DNA from: Modicisalibacter coralii | Lineage (GTDB): Bacteria; Pseudomonadota; Gammaproteobacteria; Pseudomonadales; Halomonadaceae | Assembly (NCBI RefSeq): GCF_004117855.1 | Contig: NZ_QWBW01000008.1 | Location: 158,219-222,218 of the forward strand | Length of the DNA stretch: 64,000 bases | Direction of reading: 5' to 3' | Part shown: one piece after another, positions 28,490 through 38,068 of the stretch | Layout: each line of letters starts with the position of its first letter | Position numbering within the stretch: the first letter of the stretch is position 1 | Translations under genes and position numbers: made by a program | Notes under the pieces: model-generated | What the model was told of the DNA's origin: nothing | The model's input: the letters and a program-made list of their open reading frames with translations, nothing else | Databases searched by the model: none

Positions 28490-31400
28490 ATGCAAGTCTC
28501 GATGCTGGATACCCTATGGGTGTTGTGGGGGGCGATGCTGGTCTTCGTCATGCAGGCCGGTTTCCTGTGCCTGGAGTCGGGCGTCACGCGCGGCAAGAAC
28601 GCCATCAACGTGGCGATGAAGAACCTCGCCGACTTCACGGTAACCGTGGCGGTGTTCTGGCTGGCCGGGTTCGGCCTGATGTTCGGCGACGGCGTGGCCG
28701 GCCTGGTCGGCAGGGATCATTTCCTGCCCACGCTGGGGGTCGGTCACGATGCCTGGCTGGCCTGTTTCTTTCTCTTCGAGGCGATGTTCTGTGCCACCGC
28801 CACCACCATCGTCTCCGGCGCGGTGGCCGAGCGCATGCCGTTTCTCGCTTACCTGGCGCTCACCGTCGGGGTGGGCGTGCTGGTCTACCCGCTGTTCGGT
28901 CACTGGGCCTGGGCCAGCGCGCTGAGCGACCGGCCCGGTTGGCTGGAAGCGCGCGGCTTCGTCGACTTCGCCGGCTCGACGGTGGTTCACAGCCTGGGCG
29001 GCTGGGTGGCGCTGGTCGCGGTACTGCGCATCGGCCCGCGCGCCGGCCGCTTCGTGCCCGGGCAGGCCGCCAGGCCCGTGCCGGCGAGCAATCTGCCGCT
29101 GGCGATGCTCGGCGTGTTGCTGCTGTTCCTCGGCTGGTTCGGCTTCAATGGCGGCAGCACGCTGGCGCTCGACGAGCGGGTCCCCGGGGTGCTGGTCAAT
29201 ACCGTGATGGGCGCCGTGGGCGGGGTGCTGTCGGCCATGCTGGTGGGGTGGCGGCTGCGTCGCTACGCCGAGGTCATGTATGCCATGAATGGCGCGATCG
29301 CGGGTCTGGTGGCGATCACCGCCGGCGCGCATGCGATGACCGCCGGCCAGTCGCTGTTCATCGGTGCGCTGAGCGGGGTGCTGATGGTGGTGACCAGCGA
29401 GGGGCTGCTCAAGTACCGCATCGACGACGCGGTAGGAGCGATCCCCGCGCACCTGGTGGCCGGCATCTGGGGGACCCTGGCGGTGGGGTTGATGGGCGAT
29501 CTCGACCTGCTCGGCACCGGTCTCGATCGCGCCCATCAGGTCGCGGTGCAGTGCCTGGGCATCGCGGTCTGCGCCCTCTGGGGCGGGGGTTCGGCCTGGC
29601 TGCTGCTGGCGCTGATCGGGCGCGGCCTGTCGCTGCGGGTCACGCCGGACGCCGAGCGGTTGGGGCTGAACGTCGCCGAGCACGGGGCGCGCAGCGAACT
29701 CTTCGATCTGCTCGAGGCGATGCGCCGCCACGAGCGCAGCGGCGACGTGCGCGGGCGGGTCGAGGCCGATCCGTTCACCGAGCTGGGCGAGATCGCCGCC
29801 GGCTACAACCGGGTGTCGGCGGCGCTGGAAAAGGCCATGGCCCGGACCCAGGTGCTGGTGCGCAATCTCCGCGACGGCCTGGTGACCTGGCGCGCCGACG
29901 GTATCCTGACCAGCCTCAATCCCGGCGCCGAAACCCTGTTCGGCGTGACGGCCGAGCGCGTCGTCGGCCAGCCGCTGAGCCAGCTGATCCAGGGCGATCT
30001 GCCGCAGCCCGGGCAGCGCCGCGAACTGCGGGTGGCCAACGCCGACGGCGAGACCCGGTATCTCGAGCTGCAGTTCAGCGAGGGGGCCGCCGGCTCCGAG
30101 GCGGAGTGTGCCGCGCTGGTCCGCGACATCACCGACCGGCGCCGTGTCCAGGAACAGTTGCATCGCGAGCGCGATCTGGCGCAGGTCACCCTGGCGTCGA
30201 TCGGCGACGGCGTGATCGCCACCGATGAGGTCGGCCGGGTGACCTTCATCAATCGCGAGGCACAGCGGCTGACCGGCTGGTCGCAGGAACAGGCCCTCGG
30301 CGAACCGATTGCGCGGATCTATCGGCTGGTCGACGAGACCTCGGCGGAGCGCGTCCCCAACCCGGCTCGCTGGGTGCTGGGCGGGGGCAAGCCGCACGTG
30401 GGGGCGACTACCCATCTGCTCACGGGACGCGACGGCCAGTGCTGCCCGGTGCAGGACTCGGCGGCACCGATTCGCTCGCGTCACGGGATCGTCATCGGCG
30501 CGGTGGTGGTCTTCCACGATGTCTCGCTGACCCGCGACCTGTCGCGCAAACTCAATCATCAGGCGACTCACGATGCGCTGACCGGCATGGCCAACCGGCG
30601 CAAGTTCGAGCAGTCGCTCGGCGAGCTGGTCGAGCAGAATCAGGCGGGCGCGCGGCACGTGCTGTGCTATCTCGACCTCGACCAGTTCAAGGTGGTCAAC
30701 GATACCTGCGGGCACATGGCCGGCGACGAACTGCTGCGGCAGGTCGCGCGATTGCTGCGCGACCGGGTGCGGGCTTCCGATCTGCTGGCGAGGCTGGGCG
30801 GCGACGAGTTCGGCATCCTGCTCTACGACTGCCCGCTGGACAAGGCACGAGCGCTGGCCGAACAGGTGCGCGCGGCGATCGACGATTTCCGCTTTGCCTG
30901 GCAGGGGCGGGTCTTCTCGATCGGCGTGAGCATCGGCCTGGCGGGCATCGACGCCCGGCGCGGCCTGGACGACGTGCTGAGTGCCGCCGATGCCGCCTGC
31001 TATGCCGCCAAGGAGGGCGGGCGCAACCGCGTGCACGTCTACCAGCGCGACGACAGCGTGCTGATCGAGCGTCACGGCGAGCTGCAGTGGGTGCCCCGGC
31101 TGCAGGCGGCGATCGACGAGGACCGGCTGCGCCTGTATGCCCAGCCGATCGTGCCGGTCGACGATCCCGGCGCCCGGGTACATCACGAGATCCTGGTGCG
31201 TCTGCAGGAGGGCGAGCGGCTGGTCACGCCGGGGACCTTCATGCCCGCCGCCGAGCGCTACAATTTGATGCCGCGCATCGACCGCTGGGTGGTCACCAAT
31301 GTGCTGGCCTGGCTTTCCGACCGCTGTCGGCGTTCGGCGGACTGCGGCCTGTGGTCGGTGAACCTCTCCGGGGCCTCGCTATCCGACGAGCGATTCTGCG

Positions 31401-31846
31401 AGGAACTGCGCGACTGGGTGGCGGCGGCCGGGCTGCCCGCCGGCACGCTGTGCTTCGAGATCACCGAGAGTGCGGCGATCGCTCAGCTGTCGCGGGTCGT
31501 CGAGCTGATCGAGCGGCTCAAGGCGTTCGGCTGTCTGTTCGCCCTCGACGACTTCGGGGCCGGGCTGTCGTCGTTCGGCTATCTCAAGCAGTTGCCGGTG
31601 GATTTTCTCAAGATCGACGGCCGTTTCGTCCGCGACGTCGACAGCGATCCCATCGATCGGGCCATGGTCGAGGCGATCAACAGCGTCGGCCATACCCTGA
31701 ACCTGCGCACCATCGCCGAGTTCGTCGAGACGCCCTCGGTGCTCGAGCAGTTGCGCCGGCTCGAGGTGGATTTTGCCCAGGGCTATCTGGTGGATGCGCC
31801 CACGCCGCTGGAGGCGTTGGACAATGTCCGGGTGATGCCGCGTTAG
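28490..31846 (+). CDS. Ammonium transporter fused to PAS-PAS-GGDEF-EAL (membrane c-di-GMP enzyme)
   Basis: A 1118-residue fusion. Residues 1-385 are a full Amt/Rh channel: 11 helices, both pore His (TVVHSLGG and PAHLVAGIWG) and a Phe-gate segment (FEAMFCATATT), then the typical Amt C-terminal hinge RVTPDAERLGLNVAEHG. A HAMP-like helical linker follows (about 390-450), then PAS 1 (about 455-560), PAS 2 (about 562-655), GGDEF (about 660-820; intact GGDEF 770-774, I-site R761-A-S-D764) and EAL (about 835-1110). The EAL triplet is E900-I-L, but the other catalytic segments are present: VNLSG, FEITES, DDFGAG, FLKIDG, AEFVE and QGYLV. Likely senses or carries ammonium and tunes c-di-GMP; which activity dominates is unknown. 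Monocistronic, with no glnK nearby. Confidence 0.92.
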   Translation: MQVSMLDTLWVLWGAMLVFVMQAGFLCLESGVTRGKNAINVAMKNLADFTVTVAVFWLAGFGLMFGDGVAGLVGRDHFLPTLGVGHDAWLACFFLFEAMFCATATTIVSGAVAERMPFLAYLALTVGVGVLVYPLFGHWAWASALSDRPGWLEARGFVDFAGSTVVHSLGGWVALVAVLRIGPRAGRFVPGQAARPVPASNLPLAMLGVLLLFLGWFGFNGGSTLALDERVPGVLVNTVMGAVGGVLSAMLVGWRLRRYAEVMYAMNGAIAGLVAITAGAHAMTAGQSLFIGALSGVLMVVTSEGLLKYRIDDAVGAIPAHLVAGIWGTLAVGLMGDLDLLGTGLDRAHQVAVQCLGIAVCALWGGGSAWLLLALIGRGLSLRVTPDAERLGLNVAEHGARSELFDLLEAMRRHERSGDVRGRVEADPFTELGEIAAGYNRVSAALEKAMARTQVLVRNLRDGLVTWRADGILTSLNPGAETLFGVTAERVVGQPLSQLIQGDLPQPGQRRELRVANADGETRYLELQFSEGAAGSEAECAALVRDITDRRRVQEQLHRERDLAQVTLASIGDGVIATDEVGRVTFINREAQRLTGWSQEQALGEPIARIYRLVDETSAERVPNPARWVLGGGKPHVGATTHLLTGRDGQCCPVQDSAAPIRSRHGIVIGAVVVFHDVSLTRDLSRKLNHQATHDALTGMANRRKFEQSLGELVEQNQAGARHVLCYLDLDQFKVVNDTCGHMAGDELLRQVARLLRDRVRASDLLARLGGDEFGILLYDCPLDKARALAEQVRAAIDDFRFAWQGRVFSIGVSIGLAGIDARRGLDDVLSAADAACYAAKEGGRNRVHVYQRDDSVLIERHGELQWVPRLQAAIDEDRLRLYAQPIVPVDDPGARVHHEILVRLQEGERLVTPGTFMPAAERYNLMPRIDRWVVTNVLAWLSDRCRRSADCGLWSVNLSGASLSDERFCEELRDWVAAAGLPAGTLCFEITESAAIAQLSRVVELIERLKAFGCLFALDDFGAGLSSFGYLKQLPVDFLKIDGRFVRDVDSDPIDRAMVEAINSVGHTLNLRTIAEFVETPSVLEQLRRLEVDFAQGYLVDAPTPLEALDNVRVMPR

Positions 31847-31871
31847 CCGTCGCCCGGTGTTGGGGCATGGC

Positions 31872-32294
31872 TCAAAGCCCGCTCAGCCAGCCCAGGGCAA
31901 AGGCCACGCCGGCGGTGACGACGACCAGCAGCGGGATCAGCCACATCAGGCGGTAGCGCCAGCGGGTCAGGGTCGTCTGGGCGTTGACCAGGGCGTCGAC
32001 CTTGGCGGTCAATTGCTGGTGGCGCGAGTCGGCGATGTCCGGCGGCAACGAGAAATCGTTGGCCACGTCGCCCTGCCAGTGGGGGGCATGGGTCAGGCCG
32101 AGCCGGGAGCGCAGCCGGCCGATGTCCGATAGCCGGCGGTGCAGACGGTCATAATGGTCGCGACGGGCATCGACGCCCAGCACCGCCTCGGCGTCGTGCT
32201 TCAGCGCGGTGTGGCGACAGGCCTCGATGGCGGCATCGATGGCGCGTGAGTCGGCGTCCGCCGGCACGCCCAGGCGTTTATACAAATCGCGCAT
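31872..32294 (-). CDS. Small membrane-anchored protein with a degenerate J-domain-like N-terminus
   Basis: 140 residues. The start MRDLYKRLGVPADADSRAIDAAIEACRHTA has the pattern of helices I and II of a J domain (compare YxxLGVxxxAxxxxI), but the HPD triplet that activates DnaK is absent. A C-terminal membrane helix (RLMWLIPLLVVVTAGVAFALGWL, about residues 115-137) leaves the bulk in the cytoplasm. It overlaps the end of the upstream J-domain gene by 17 bases (32278-32294), so the two are co-translated. I know of no established function; a tail-anchored partner of the larger J protein is an inference. Confidence 0.7.
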   Translation of the reverse strand: MRDLYKRLGVPADADSRAIDAAIEACRHTALKHDAEAVLGVDARRDHYDRLHRRLSDIGRLRSRLGLTHAPHWQGDVANDFSLPPDIADSRHQQLTAKVDALVNAQTTLTRWRYRLMWLIPLLVVVTAGVAFALGWLSGL

Positions 32295-33291
32295 CTTGCA
32301 TCAGGATCTCGTAGGCTTGCTGGATTCGCTGGAAGCGCAGCGAGGCGGTGGCCATGCGCTGCTCTCCCTGACTGAAGACGCGGTCGGGATGGTGGGCCTG
32401 TGCCAGGCGCCGGTAGGCCTTCTTGATGTCCTGGCGTGACGCGCCGTCCTCGAGGCCCAGCACGCGCAGGGCCCGTGACGCCGGGTCGCCGTAGGCCGGA
32501 CGTTCGCGATGCGCGCGGGCGTATTCCTCCTCGCGCTCGCGGCGTTCCCGTTCCTGACGTTCCCGCTCGCGACGTTCCTCGCGCTCGCGCTGCTCGCGGG
32601 CCTGCTCTTGCTCCCGGCGGCGCTGTTCGCGGGCGCGGCGCTCGGCGGCCTCCCGGGCCTGGCGCTCGCGCTCGCGGGCCTGCTCGCGACGCCGTGCCCG
32701 GCGTTCGCGCCAGCTCTCGCGGGCTTGGCGGGGCGTTGCCTCGTCCGGCTCCGGTGTCTCCCGCTCGGCACCGGCGTGCGCGCCCTGGCCGCTGTAGCTG
32801 TCGTGGCGGTGCCGGGTCTGCTCCCGCGCCTGCCAGTAATCGGCATGACTGGGATCCGCCGGTGCTGGCAACGCCCGGCCGGCGACCTCCTTGAACAGCG
32901 CGGCGAAGGTCGGCGGCGAGACGCCCAGCAGGTCGGCGAGAAAGCGCAGGACGTGGTTGTTGGCACTGCTGGGGGGGCCGTCGCTGGTCGCCAGGCCGAT
33001 CGCCTGGCTCAGGAACGGATGAGCCTGCTCGCGCCAGAGATCCTTCTGCAGCACTTCGGCGGCCAGTTGCAGGGCCGTGAGGTCCTGAGCCGCGGCGATC
33101 TCGATCAGCGGCTGCAGGGCGTGGCCGTGACGGAACCGGGCGGCCAGGGTGTCGAGATAATGGCGATCCTCGGGCAATACGCTGCCCTTGCTGGCCATGA
33201 CCCAGGCCAGCATCAGCAGGGCAGCAGTGTCCGTCTGGTTGCGACTCTTGAGAAGCAGCAACTCGAACGGCGAGAAGGGCGCTGGGGCCAT
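32278..33291 (-). CDS. DnaJ-domain protein with TerB-like N-terminus and charged coiled coil
   Basis: 337 residues in three parts. Residues 1-140 are helical and TerB/DjlA-like in pattern (SPFELLLLKSRNQTDTAALLMLAWVMASKG). Residues about 160-260 are a very charged Arg/Glu/Gln stretch, predicted long helix or coiled coil. The C-terminal J domain (about 268-337) has ALRVLGLEDGASRQDIKKAY, RRLAQAHHPDRV with the DnaK-stimulating HPD triplet, and FQRIQQAYEILM. A C-terminal J domain after a TerB-like domain is the DjlA arrangement, but the membrane helix of DjlA is not seen here; the overlapping downstream gene supplies one instead. Expected to recruit DnaK to a specific client. Confidence 0.82.
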   Translation of the reverse strand: MAPAPFSPFELLLLKSRNQTDTAALLMLAWVMASKGSVLPEDRHYLDTLAARFRHGHALQPLIEIAAAQDLTALQLAAEVLQKDLWREQAHPFLSQAIGLATSDGPPSSANNHVLRFLADLLGVSPPTFAALFKEVAGRALPAPADPSHADYWQAREQTRHRHDSYSGQGAHAGAERETPEPDEATPRQARESWRERRARRREQARERERQAREAAERRAREQRRREQEQAREQREREERRERERQERERREREEEYARAHRERPAYGDPASRALRVLGLEDGASRQDIKKAYRRLAQAHHPDRVFSQGEQRMATASLRFQRIQQAYEILMQDARFV

Positions 33292-33406
33292 CGACGACTC
33301 CGGCCGGATTCAGCAATGACGATTCGGAGGCCGAGTATACCGGACCCCAGCGTTGGATGGGCGGGGCGATGGCGTCGCGTGGCTTTCACGCTGTCGGACG
33401 CCGGCT

Positions 33407-33829
33407 TCAACCGCCCATCGGTGATGGCTTGCCGAGATTCTCGGGCCCGAAGGAATCCGGCAGCAGGGCCTCCATGCTGTAGGACTTCAGGCACTGCCCG
33501 TCGGCGTCGAGCACGTGGATGCGCGTGGTGGGCGAGGCGAATTCGCGAATGCGCTGGCGGCAGTCGCCGCAGGGCGTGCACCGATGCGCGCCGGGGCCGA
33601 TCACGTAGAGCGTGGCGATGTCGCGTTCACCGGCGGCGACCATCGCGGCGATGGCCCCGGCCTCGGCGCACAGCCCCTTGTAGTTGGCGATCTCGACGTT
33701 GCAGCCGGCATAGCGGGAGCCGCTGGGCGTCTCGATCAGCGCCCCGACCGGGTGGGCCGAATAGGCCACGTAGGCGTGGTCGCGAACGGCGAGCAGGCGC
33801 TCGACGATGGCCGGGTCGATGGGGCTCAT
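33407..33829 (-). CDS. cdd: Cytidine deaminase
   Basis: Deaminates cytidine and deoxycytidine to uridine forms, feeding pyrimidine nucleoside breakdown. The 140 residues match the short homotetrameric class. Motifs: [10 protein letters not shown], the substrate segment [22 protein letters not shown] with the catalytic Glu in CAEAGA (zinc Cys first), and [12 protein letters not shown] with the two other zinc Cys (CxxC). ATG overlaps the deoD stop (ATGA, 33826-33829). Last gene of the nupC-deoCABD-cdd unit. A longer frame upstream is the shadow of deoD. Confidence 0.95.
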   Translation of the reverse strand: MSPIDPAIVERLLAVRDHAYVAYSAHPVGALIETPSGSRYAGCNVEIANYKGLCAEAGAIAAMVAAGERDIATLYVIGPGAHRCTPCGDCRQRIREFASPTTRIHVLDADGQCLKSYSMEALLPDSFGPENLGKPSPMGG

Positions 33830-34557
33830 GAGGTGGCCCTCGCGGCGTCGTCGCGCAGCACGCCCTCGAGGGCGACGCGCATCATCTCGTCGAAGGTGGT
33901 CTGGCGCGCCTCGGCGTCCAGCGCCTCGCCGCGCAGGATGTGGTCGGACACCGTGCAGATCGTCAGCGCGCGGGCGCCGAACTCGGCGGCCACGCCGTAG
34001 AGGCCGGCGGCTTCCATCTCGACCCCGACGATGCCGTAGCGCTTGAGCGTGGGCATCAGGGCGTCCTCCGGCGAATAGAACAGGTCCGCCGAGAATAGGT
34101 TGCCGGTGCGCACCGCGATGCCCAGCTCGCCGGCGGCGTCGACGGCGTGCCGGGCCAGCTCGAAATCGGCGATGGCGGCGAAGTCGTGGCCGAGAAAACG
34201 CGTGCGGTTGACCTTGGAGTCGGTACAGGCGCCGGTGCCGATCACCACGTCGCGCAGCGCCGCGTCTTCGCGCACCGCACCGCAGGAGCCGACGCGGATC
34301 AGTGTGGTGACGTCGTAGTCGGTGATCAGCTCCTTGGCGTAGATCGAGGTCGACGGTATGCCCATGCCGTGGCCCATCACCGACAGCCGCCGGCCCTTGT
34401 AGCTGCCGGTGTAGCCGAACATGTTGCGCACGGCGTTGACCTGGACGACGTCGTCGAGAAAGGTCTCGGCAATGTACTTGGCACGCAGCGGGTCGCCGGG
34501 CATCAGCACGGTGTCGGCGAAGTCGCCGCGCGTGGCCTGGATATGCGGAGTCGCCAT
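33826..34557 (-). CDS. deoD: Purine-nucleoside phosphorylase, DeoD type
   Basis: Phosphorolyses purine (deoxy)nucleosides to base and (deoxy)ribose-1-phosphate. The 243 residues match the hexameric bacterial type (E. coli about 239). N-terminal [29 protein letters not shown] with the phosphate-binding GDPLRA, then [26 protein letters not shown] (phosphate Arg/Ser), [14 protein letters not shown] (ribose-binding Met-Glu) and the base-binding [10 protein letters not shown] with Asp. Eight bases separate it from deoB; coupled to cdd by ATGA. Confidence 0.96.
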   Translation of the reverse strand: MATPHIQATRGDFADTVLMPGDPLRAKYIAETFLDDVVQVNAVRNMFGYTGSYKGRRLSVMGHGMGIPSTSIYAKELITDYDVTTLIRVGSCGAVREDAALRDVVIGTGACTDSKVNRTRFLGHDFAAIADFELARHAVDAAGELGIAVRTGNLFSADLFYSPEDALMPTLKRYGIVGVEMEAAGLYGVAAEFGARALTICTVSDHILRGEALDAEARQTTFDEMMRVALEGVLRDDAARATS

Positions 34558-34565
34558 GGATTACC

Positions 34566-35810
34566 TCATGCGGTCTGGGAGTGGGGAGCGGTATCGAGGA
34601 AGCCACGGCCGTCGTCCATCGGCTCGAGCCCGAAGTAGGCGGCGAGCGTCTGGCCGATGTCGGCGAAGGTCTCGCGCGCGCCCAGCGAGCCGGGGACGAG
34701 GCCGGCGCCCAGCGTCAGTACCGGGACGTGTTCCCGGGTGTGATCGCTGCCGGTCCAGGTCGGATCGCAGCCGTGGTCGGCGGTGAGGATCAGCAGGTCC
34801 TCGGGGGCGAGGCGCGCGAGCAGTTCCGGCAGCCGGGCGTCGAAGGCCTCGAGCGCCGCGGCATAGCCGGCGACGTCGCGGCGATGACCGTAGCGCATGT
34901 CGAAGTCGACGAAGTTGGTCATCGCCAGGGTGCGATCCTCGGCGCGCGCGACCTCGGCCAGGGTGGCGTCGAACAGCGCCGCGTGGCCGTCGGCCTTGAT
35001 CTTGCGGGTGATGCCGCAGTGCGCGTAGATGTCGGCGATCTTGCCGATCGACACCACCTCGCCGCCGGCCTCGGCGAGCTTCTGCAGCACGGTGGGCGAG
35101 GGCGGCTCGACGGCGTAGTCGCGACGGTTGCCGGTGCGGTCGAAGGTCTCGGGCGTCTCGCCGACGAAGGGGCGGGCGATGACCCGGCCGATGTTGTAGG
35201 GTTCGAGCGCCTCGCGGGCCAGCTCGCACAGCCGATAGAGCCGCTCGAGGCCGAAATGGCGCTCGTGGGCGGCGATCTGGAACACCGAGTCCGCCGAGGT
35301 GTAGACGATCGGCTTACCGCTGGCGATGTGCTCGGCGCCGAGCCGGGCGATGATCTCGGTCCCCGAGGCGTGGCAGTTGCCGAGCACGCCGGGCAGGTCG
35401 GCGGCGTCGATCAGCCGCTCGAGCAGGTCGGCGGGAAAGCTCGCCTCGCGCTCCTCGAAATAGCCCCAGGCGAAGCGCACCGGCACGCCGGCGATCTCCC
35501 AGTGGCCGGAGGGGGTGTCCTTGCCGGTGGATATCTCCCGGGCATGGCCATGGGCGCCGATCACCTCGGCGGGCGGGGTGATGCCCTCGGCCCAGGCGCC
35601 GGTGCTCTCGTGGTGGGCGTGAAACAGCCCCAGGCGTGCCAGGTTGGGCAGCTGCAGCGGCCCCGAGCGGTCGGCGTTGTCGGCCTCGCCGCGCGCGCAG
35701 GCGGCGGCGATGTGGCCCAGGGTATCGGCCCCGGCGTCGCCGTAGGCCGCGGCATCCTCGGCCGCACCGATGCCGAAGGAATCGAGAACCAGCACGATGG
35801 CGCGTTTCAT
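34566..35810 (-). CDS. deoB: Phosphopentomutase
   Basis: Converts (deoxy)ribose-1-phosphate to the 5-phosphate in nucleoside breakdown. The 414 residues match the family (about 407). It belongs to the alkaline-phosphatase-like metal enzymes: N-terminal [18 protein letters not shown] with the first Mn Asp, the activating-Thr segment [12 protein letters not shown] (Thr), [28 protein letters not shown] and the C-terminal [22 protein letters not shown] with metal Asp/His residues. Its ATG overlaps the deoA stop (35807-35810). Confidence 0.96.
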   Translation of the reverse strand: MKRAIVLVLDSFGIGAAEDAAAYGDAGADTLGHIAAACARGEADNADRSGPLQLPNLARLGLFHAHHESTGAWAEGITPPAEVIGAHGHAREISTGKDTPSGHWEIAGVPVRFAWGYFEEREASFPADLLERLIDAADLPGVLGNCHASGTEIIARLGAEHIASGKPIVYTSADSVFQIAAHERHFGLERLYRLCELAREALEPYNIGRVIARPFVGETPETFDRTGNRRDYAVEPPSPTVLQKLAEAGGEVVSIGKIADIYAHCGITRKIKADGHAALFDATLAEVARAEDRTLAMTNFVDFDMRYGHRRDVAGYAAALEAFDARLPELLARLAPEDLLILTADHGCDPTWTGSDHTREHVPVLTLGAGLVPGSLGARETFADIGQTLAAYFGLEPMDDGRGFLDTAPHSQTA

Positions 35811-37156
35811 GACCTTTCCCCCTGCCCGGCAGGCGCGTCGTCCGGGCGAATGATCTCGTGAATCAGCGGGCGCGGCGCGCCGGGCTCGCCGAGGGTGACG
35901 GCGCGGCGCACGCGCTCGGCCGCCGCCGCGAAGTCCGCTTCGCTTCGCGCGTGGATGACGGCCAGCGGGCGTTCGCCGTCGACCGCCTCGCCGAGGGCGG
36001 CGATCTCGCTGAGGCCGACGGCGTGGTCGATCGCCGCGCCGGCGACGCGCCGGCCGCCACCCAGCTCGACCACCGCCATGCCCAGCGCGCGGGTGTCCAT
36101 GGCGGCGACTCGGCCGGCCCGCTCGGCGTGCACCGCGCGAACGACCGGTGCCTCGGGCAGGTGCCGGTCGGTGGCCTCGACGATGTCGTGCGGCCCGCCG
36201 AGCCCCGCGACCATGCGCGCGAAGCGCTCGGCGGCGCCGCCGGAGGCCAGCGCGCGGTCGAGCCGTTCGCCGGCCTCGTCGTCGGCGGCGGCCAGACGGC
36301 CGGCCTTGAGCATCTCCACGGCCAGCGCCCGGGTGACCCGATACAAGCGGCTGTCGGCGGCCTCGCCGCGCAGCACGGCGAGCGCCTCGCGAACCTCGAC
36401 GGCGTTGCCGGCGCTCGCCGCCAGCACCTGCTCCATGTCGGTGATCAGCGCGGTGGTCGGCGTGCCGGCGCCGGTGGCGATGGTGGCGATCGCCCGGGCC
36501 AGCGCCTGGGACTGGGCGTGCGTCGGCATGAAGGCGCCGTTGCCGGTCTTGACGTCCATGACCAGCGCCTCGAGCCCGCAGGCGAGCTTCTTGCCGAGGA
36601 TCGAGGCGACGATCAGCGGGATCGACTCGACGGTGGCGGTGACGTCGCGGACCGCGTAGAAGCGCTTGTCGGCCGGGGCGAGTTGGCCGGTCTGACCGAT
36701 GATCGCCACGCCGGCGTCACGCACCAGCTCGCGAAAGCGCGCCGGATCGGGAGTGACGTCGTAGCCGGGGATCGCCTCGAGCTTGTCCAGGGTGCCACCG
36801 GTGTGGCCCAGGCCGCGGCCCGAGATCATCGGCACGTGGGCGCCGCAGGCCGCCACCCAAGGGCCGAGGATCAGCGATACCACGTCTCCGACGCCGCCGG
36901 TGGAGTGCTTGTCGATCACCGGGCCGGGCAGGTCGAGCGTCGTCCAGTCGAGGACCTCGCCGGAGTCGCGGATCGCCTCGGTGAGGGCGATGCGTTCCGG
37001 CGTGGTCATGTCGTTGAGATAGACGGCCATGGCGAAGGCGCCGATCTGCTCGTCGCCCACACTGCCGTCGGCGATGCCGGTGACGAACCGGCGGATCGCC
37101 GCGGCGTCGAGTTCGCGGCCGTCGCGCTTGGCGCGGATGATCTCGGCGGTGAGCAT
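35807..37156 (-). CDS. deoA: Thymidine phosphorylase
   Basis: Phosphorolyses thymidine and deoxyuridine to base and deoxyribose-1-phosphate. The 449 residues are close to E. coli DeoA (440). Signature stretches: the start [36 protein letters not shown] (phosphate and substrate site, Lys/Ser), [22 protein letters not shown] (the thymidine/pyrimidine phosphorylase signature) and [14 protein letters not shown]. The ATG at 37156 shares its first base with the deoC stop (TGATG), so translation is coupled on both sides. The long frame upstream of it is the shadow of deoC. Confidence 0.96.
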   Translation of the reverse strand: MLTAEIIRAKRDGRELDAAAIRRFVTGIADGSVGDEQIGAFAMAVYLNDMTTPERIALTEAIRDSGEVLDWTTLDLPGPVIDKHSTGGVGDVVSLILGPWVAACGAHVPMISGRGLGHTGGTLDKLEAIPGYDVTPDPARFRELVRDAGVAIIGQTGQLAPADKRFYAVRDVTATVESIPLIVASILGKKLACGLEALVMDVKTGNGAFMPTHAQSQALARAIATIATGAGTPTTALITDMEQVLAASAGNAVEVREALAVLRGEAADSRLYRVTRALAVEMLKAGRLAAADDEAGERLDRALASGGAAERFARMVAGLGGPHDIVEATDRHLPEAPVVRAVHAERAGRVAAMDTRALGMAVVELGGGRRVAGAAIDHAVGLSEIAALGEAVDGERPLAVIHARSEADFAAAAERVRRAVTLGEPGAPRPLIHEIIRPDDAPAGQGERS

Positions 37157-37929
37157 CAGTAGCCTCCCGAGTGCGTCTCGCCGCTGCCCAGGTCGAGTGT
37201 CTCGAGCAGGTTGCCGAGCAGGCTCGAGGCGCCGAAGCGGAAGTGGGCCGGGGTGATCCAGGCGTCGCCCATCAGCTCGGCGGCCAGCGCCAGGTAGGTC
37301 GCGGCGTCCTCGGCGCTGCGCACGCCGCCGGCGGCCTTGAAGCCCACGTCGCGACCGCTGTCGCGGATCGCCGTGAGCATGATCTCGGCGGCCTCGAGGG
37401 TGGCGTTGACGGCCACTTTGCCGGTGGAGGTCTTGATGAAATCGGCGCCGGCCGCGATGGCGATGCGACTGGCCTGGCGGATCAGCGCGGGATCGGTGAG
37501 CTCGCCGCTCTCGACGATCACCTTGAGGCACTTGTCGCCGCAGGCGGCCTTGCAAGCGGCGACCAGCCGTTCGCCGACGCGCGCGTCGCCGGCCATCAGC
37601 GCGCGGTAGGGGAAGACCACGTCGACCTCGTCGGCACCCGCGGCGATGGCCTCGCGGGTCTCGCGCTCGGCGCGGGCGACGTCGTCGCTGCCGTCGGGAA
37701 AGTTGGTGACGGTGGCGATCCCGACCCGTCCGGCAAGGCCGGCGGCCTCGAGCGATCGGCGGGCGACGGCGATGAAACGCGGGTAGATGCACACCGCGGC
37801 GGGAGCGCCGGCCGGCGTGTCCGCCTGGCGGCACAGCGCGTCGATGCGCGTGTCATCGTCGTCGTCGTTGAGGCTGGTCAGGTCCATCAGGGCGAGAGCC
37901 CGACGAGCGACCTGCTGGATGTCTGTCAT
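37156..37929 (-). CDS. deoC: Deoxyribose-phosphate aldolase
   Basis: Splits 2-deoxyribose-5-phosphate into glyceraldehyde-3-phosphate and acetaldehyde by a Schiff-base mechanism. The 257 residues match the E. coli-type enzyme (259). Motifs: [45 protein letters not shown] with the proton-relay Asp, [20 protein letters not shown] with the Schiff-base Lys (FIKTSTG), and [14 protein letters not shown] with the second Lys; [13 protein letters not shown] near the C-terminus. ATG 37929 ([10 protein letters not shown]) fits the E. coli start; an in-frame ATG at 37950 (MPTRNPL) is the alternative. Terminal SGGY resembles the Tyr that ends E. coli DeoC. Confidence 0.96.
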   Translation of the reverse strand: MTDIQQVARRALALMDLTSLNDDDDDTRIDALCRQADTPAGAPAAVCIYPRFIAVARRSLEAAGLAGRVGIATVTNFPDGSDDVARAERETREAIAAGADEVDVVFPYRALMAGDARVGERLVAACKAACGDKCLKVIVESGELTDPALIRQASRIAIAAGADFIKTSTGKVAVNATLEAAEIMLTAIRDSGRDVGFKAAGGVRSAEDAATYLALAAELMGDAWITPAHFRFGASSLLGNLLETLDLGSGETHSGGY

Positions 37930-37977
37930 GAGTGGGTTCCGTGTTGGCATGGCGTGCAAATCGGGGGTGAAGCGTGC

Positions 37978-38019
37978 CCCGGCGGTCGCGTCATGGTCCC
38001 GAGGGACGCGACCGCCGGG
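37978..38019 (-). other. Perfect 15-bp hairpin between nupC and deoC
   Basis: CCCGGCGGTCGCGTC (37978-37992) pairs exactly with GACGCGACCGCCGGG (38005-38019) around a 12-base loop, in the 139-base gap between nupC and deoC. No U-run follows on the minus strand, so it is unlikely to be an efficient intrinsic terminator; it may stabilise a processed nupC message or cause partial attenuation. Confidence 0.6.
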
Positions 38020-38068
38020 TGAGGCCCGGCGTTCCCGGCGGGCGCTGGTGGTCATGGGTGGCGGCGGC

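Noticed and set aside
28514..31186. An 890-codon minus-strand open frame over the Amt fusion
   Set aside because: Antisense shadow of a gene with clear Amt, PAS, GGDEF and EAL motifs.
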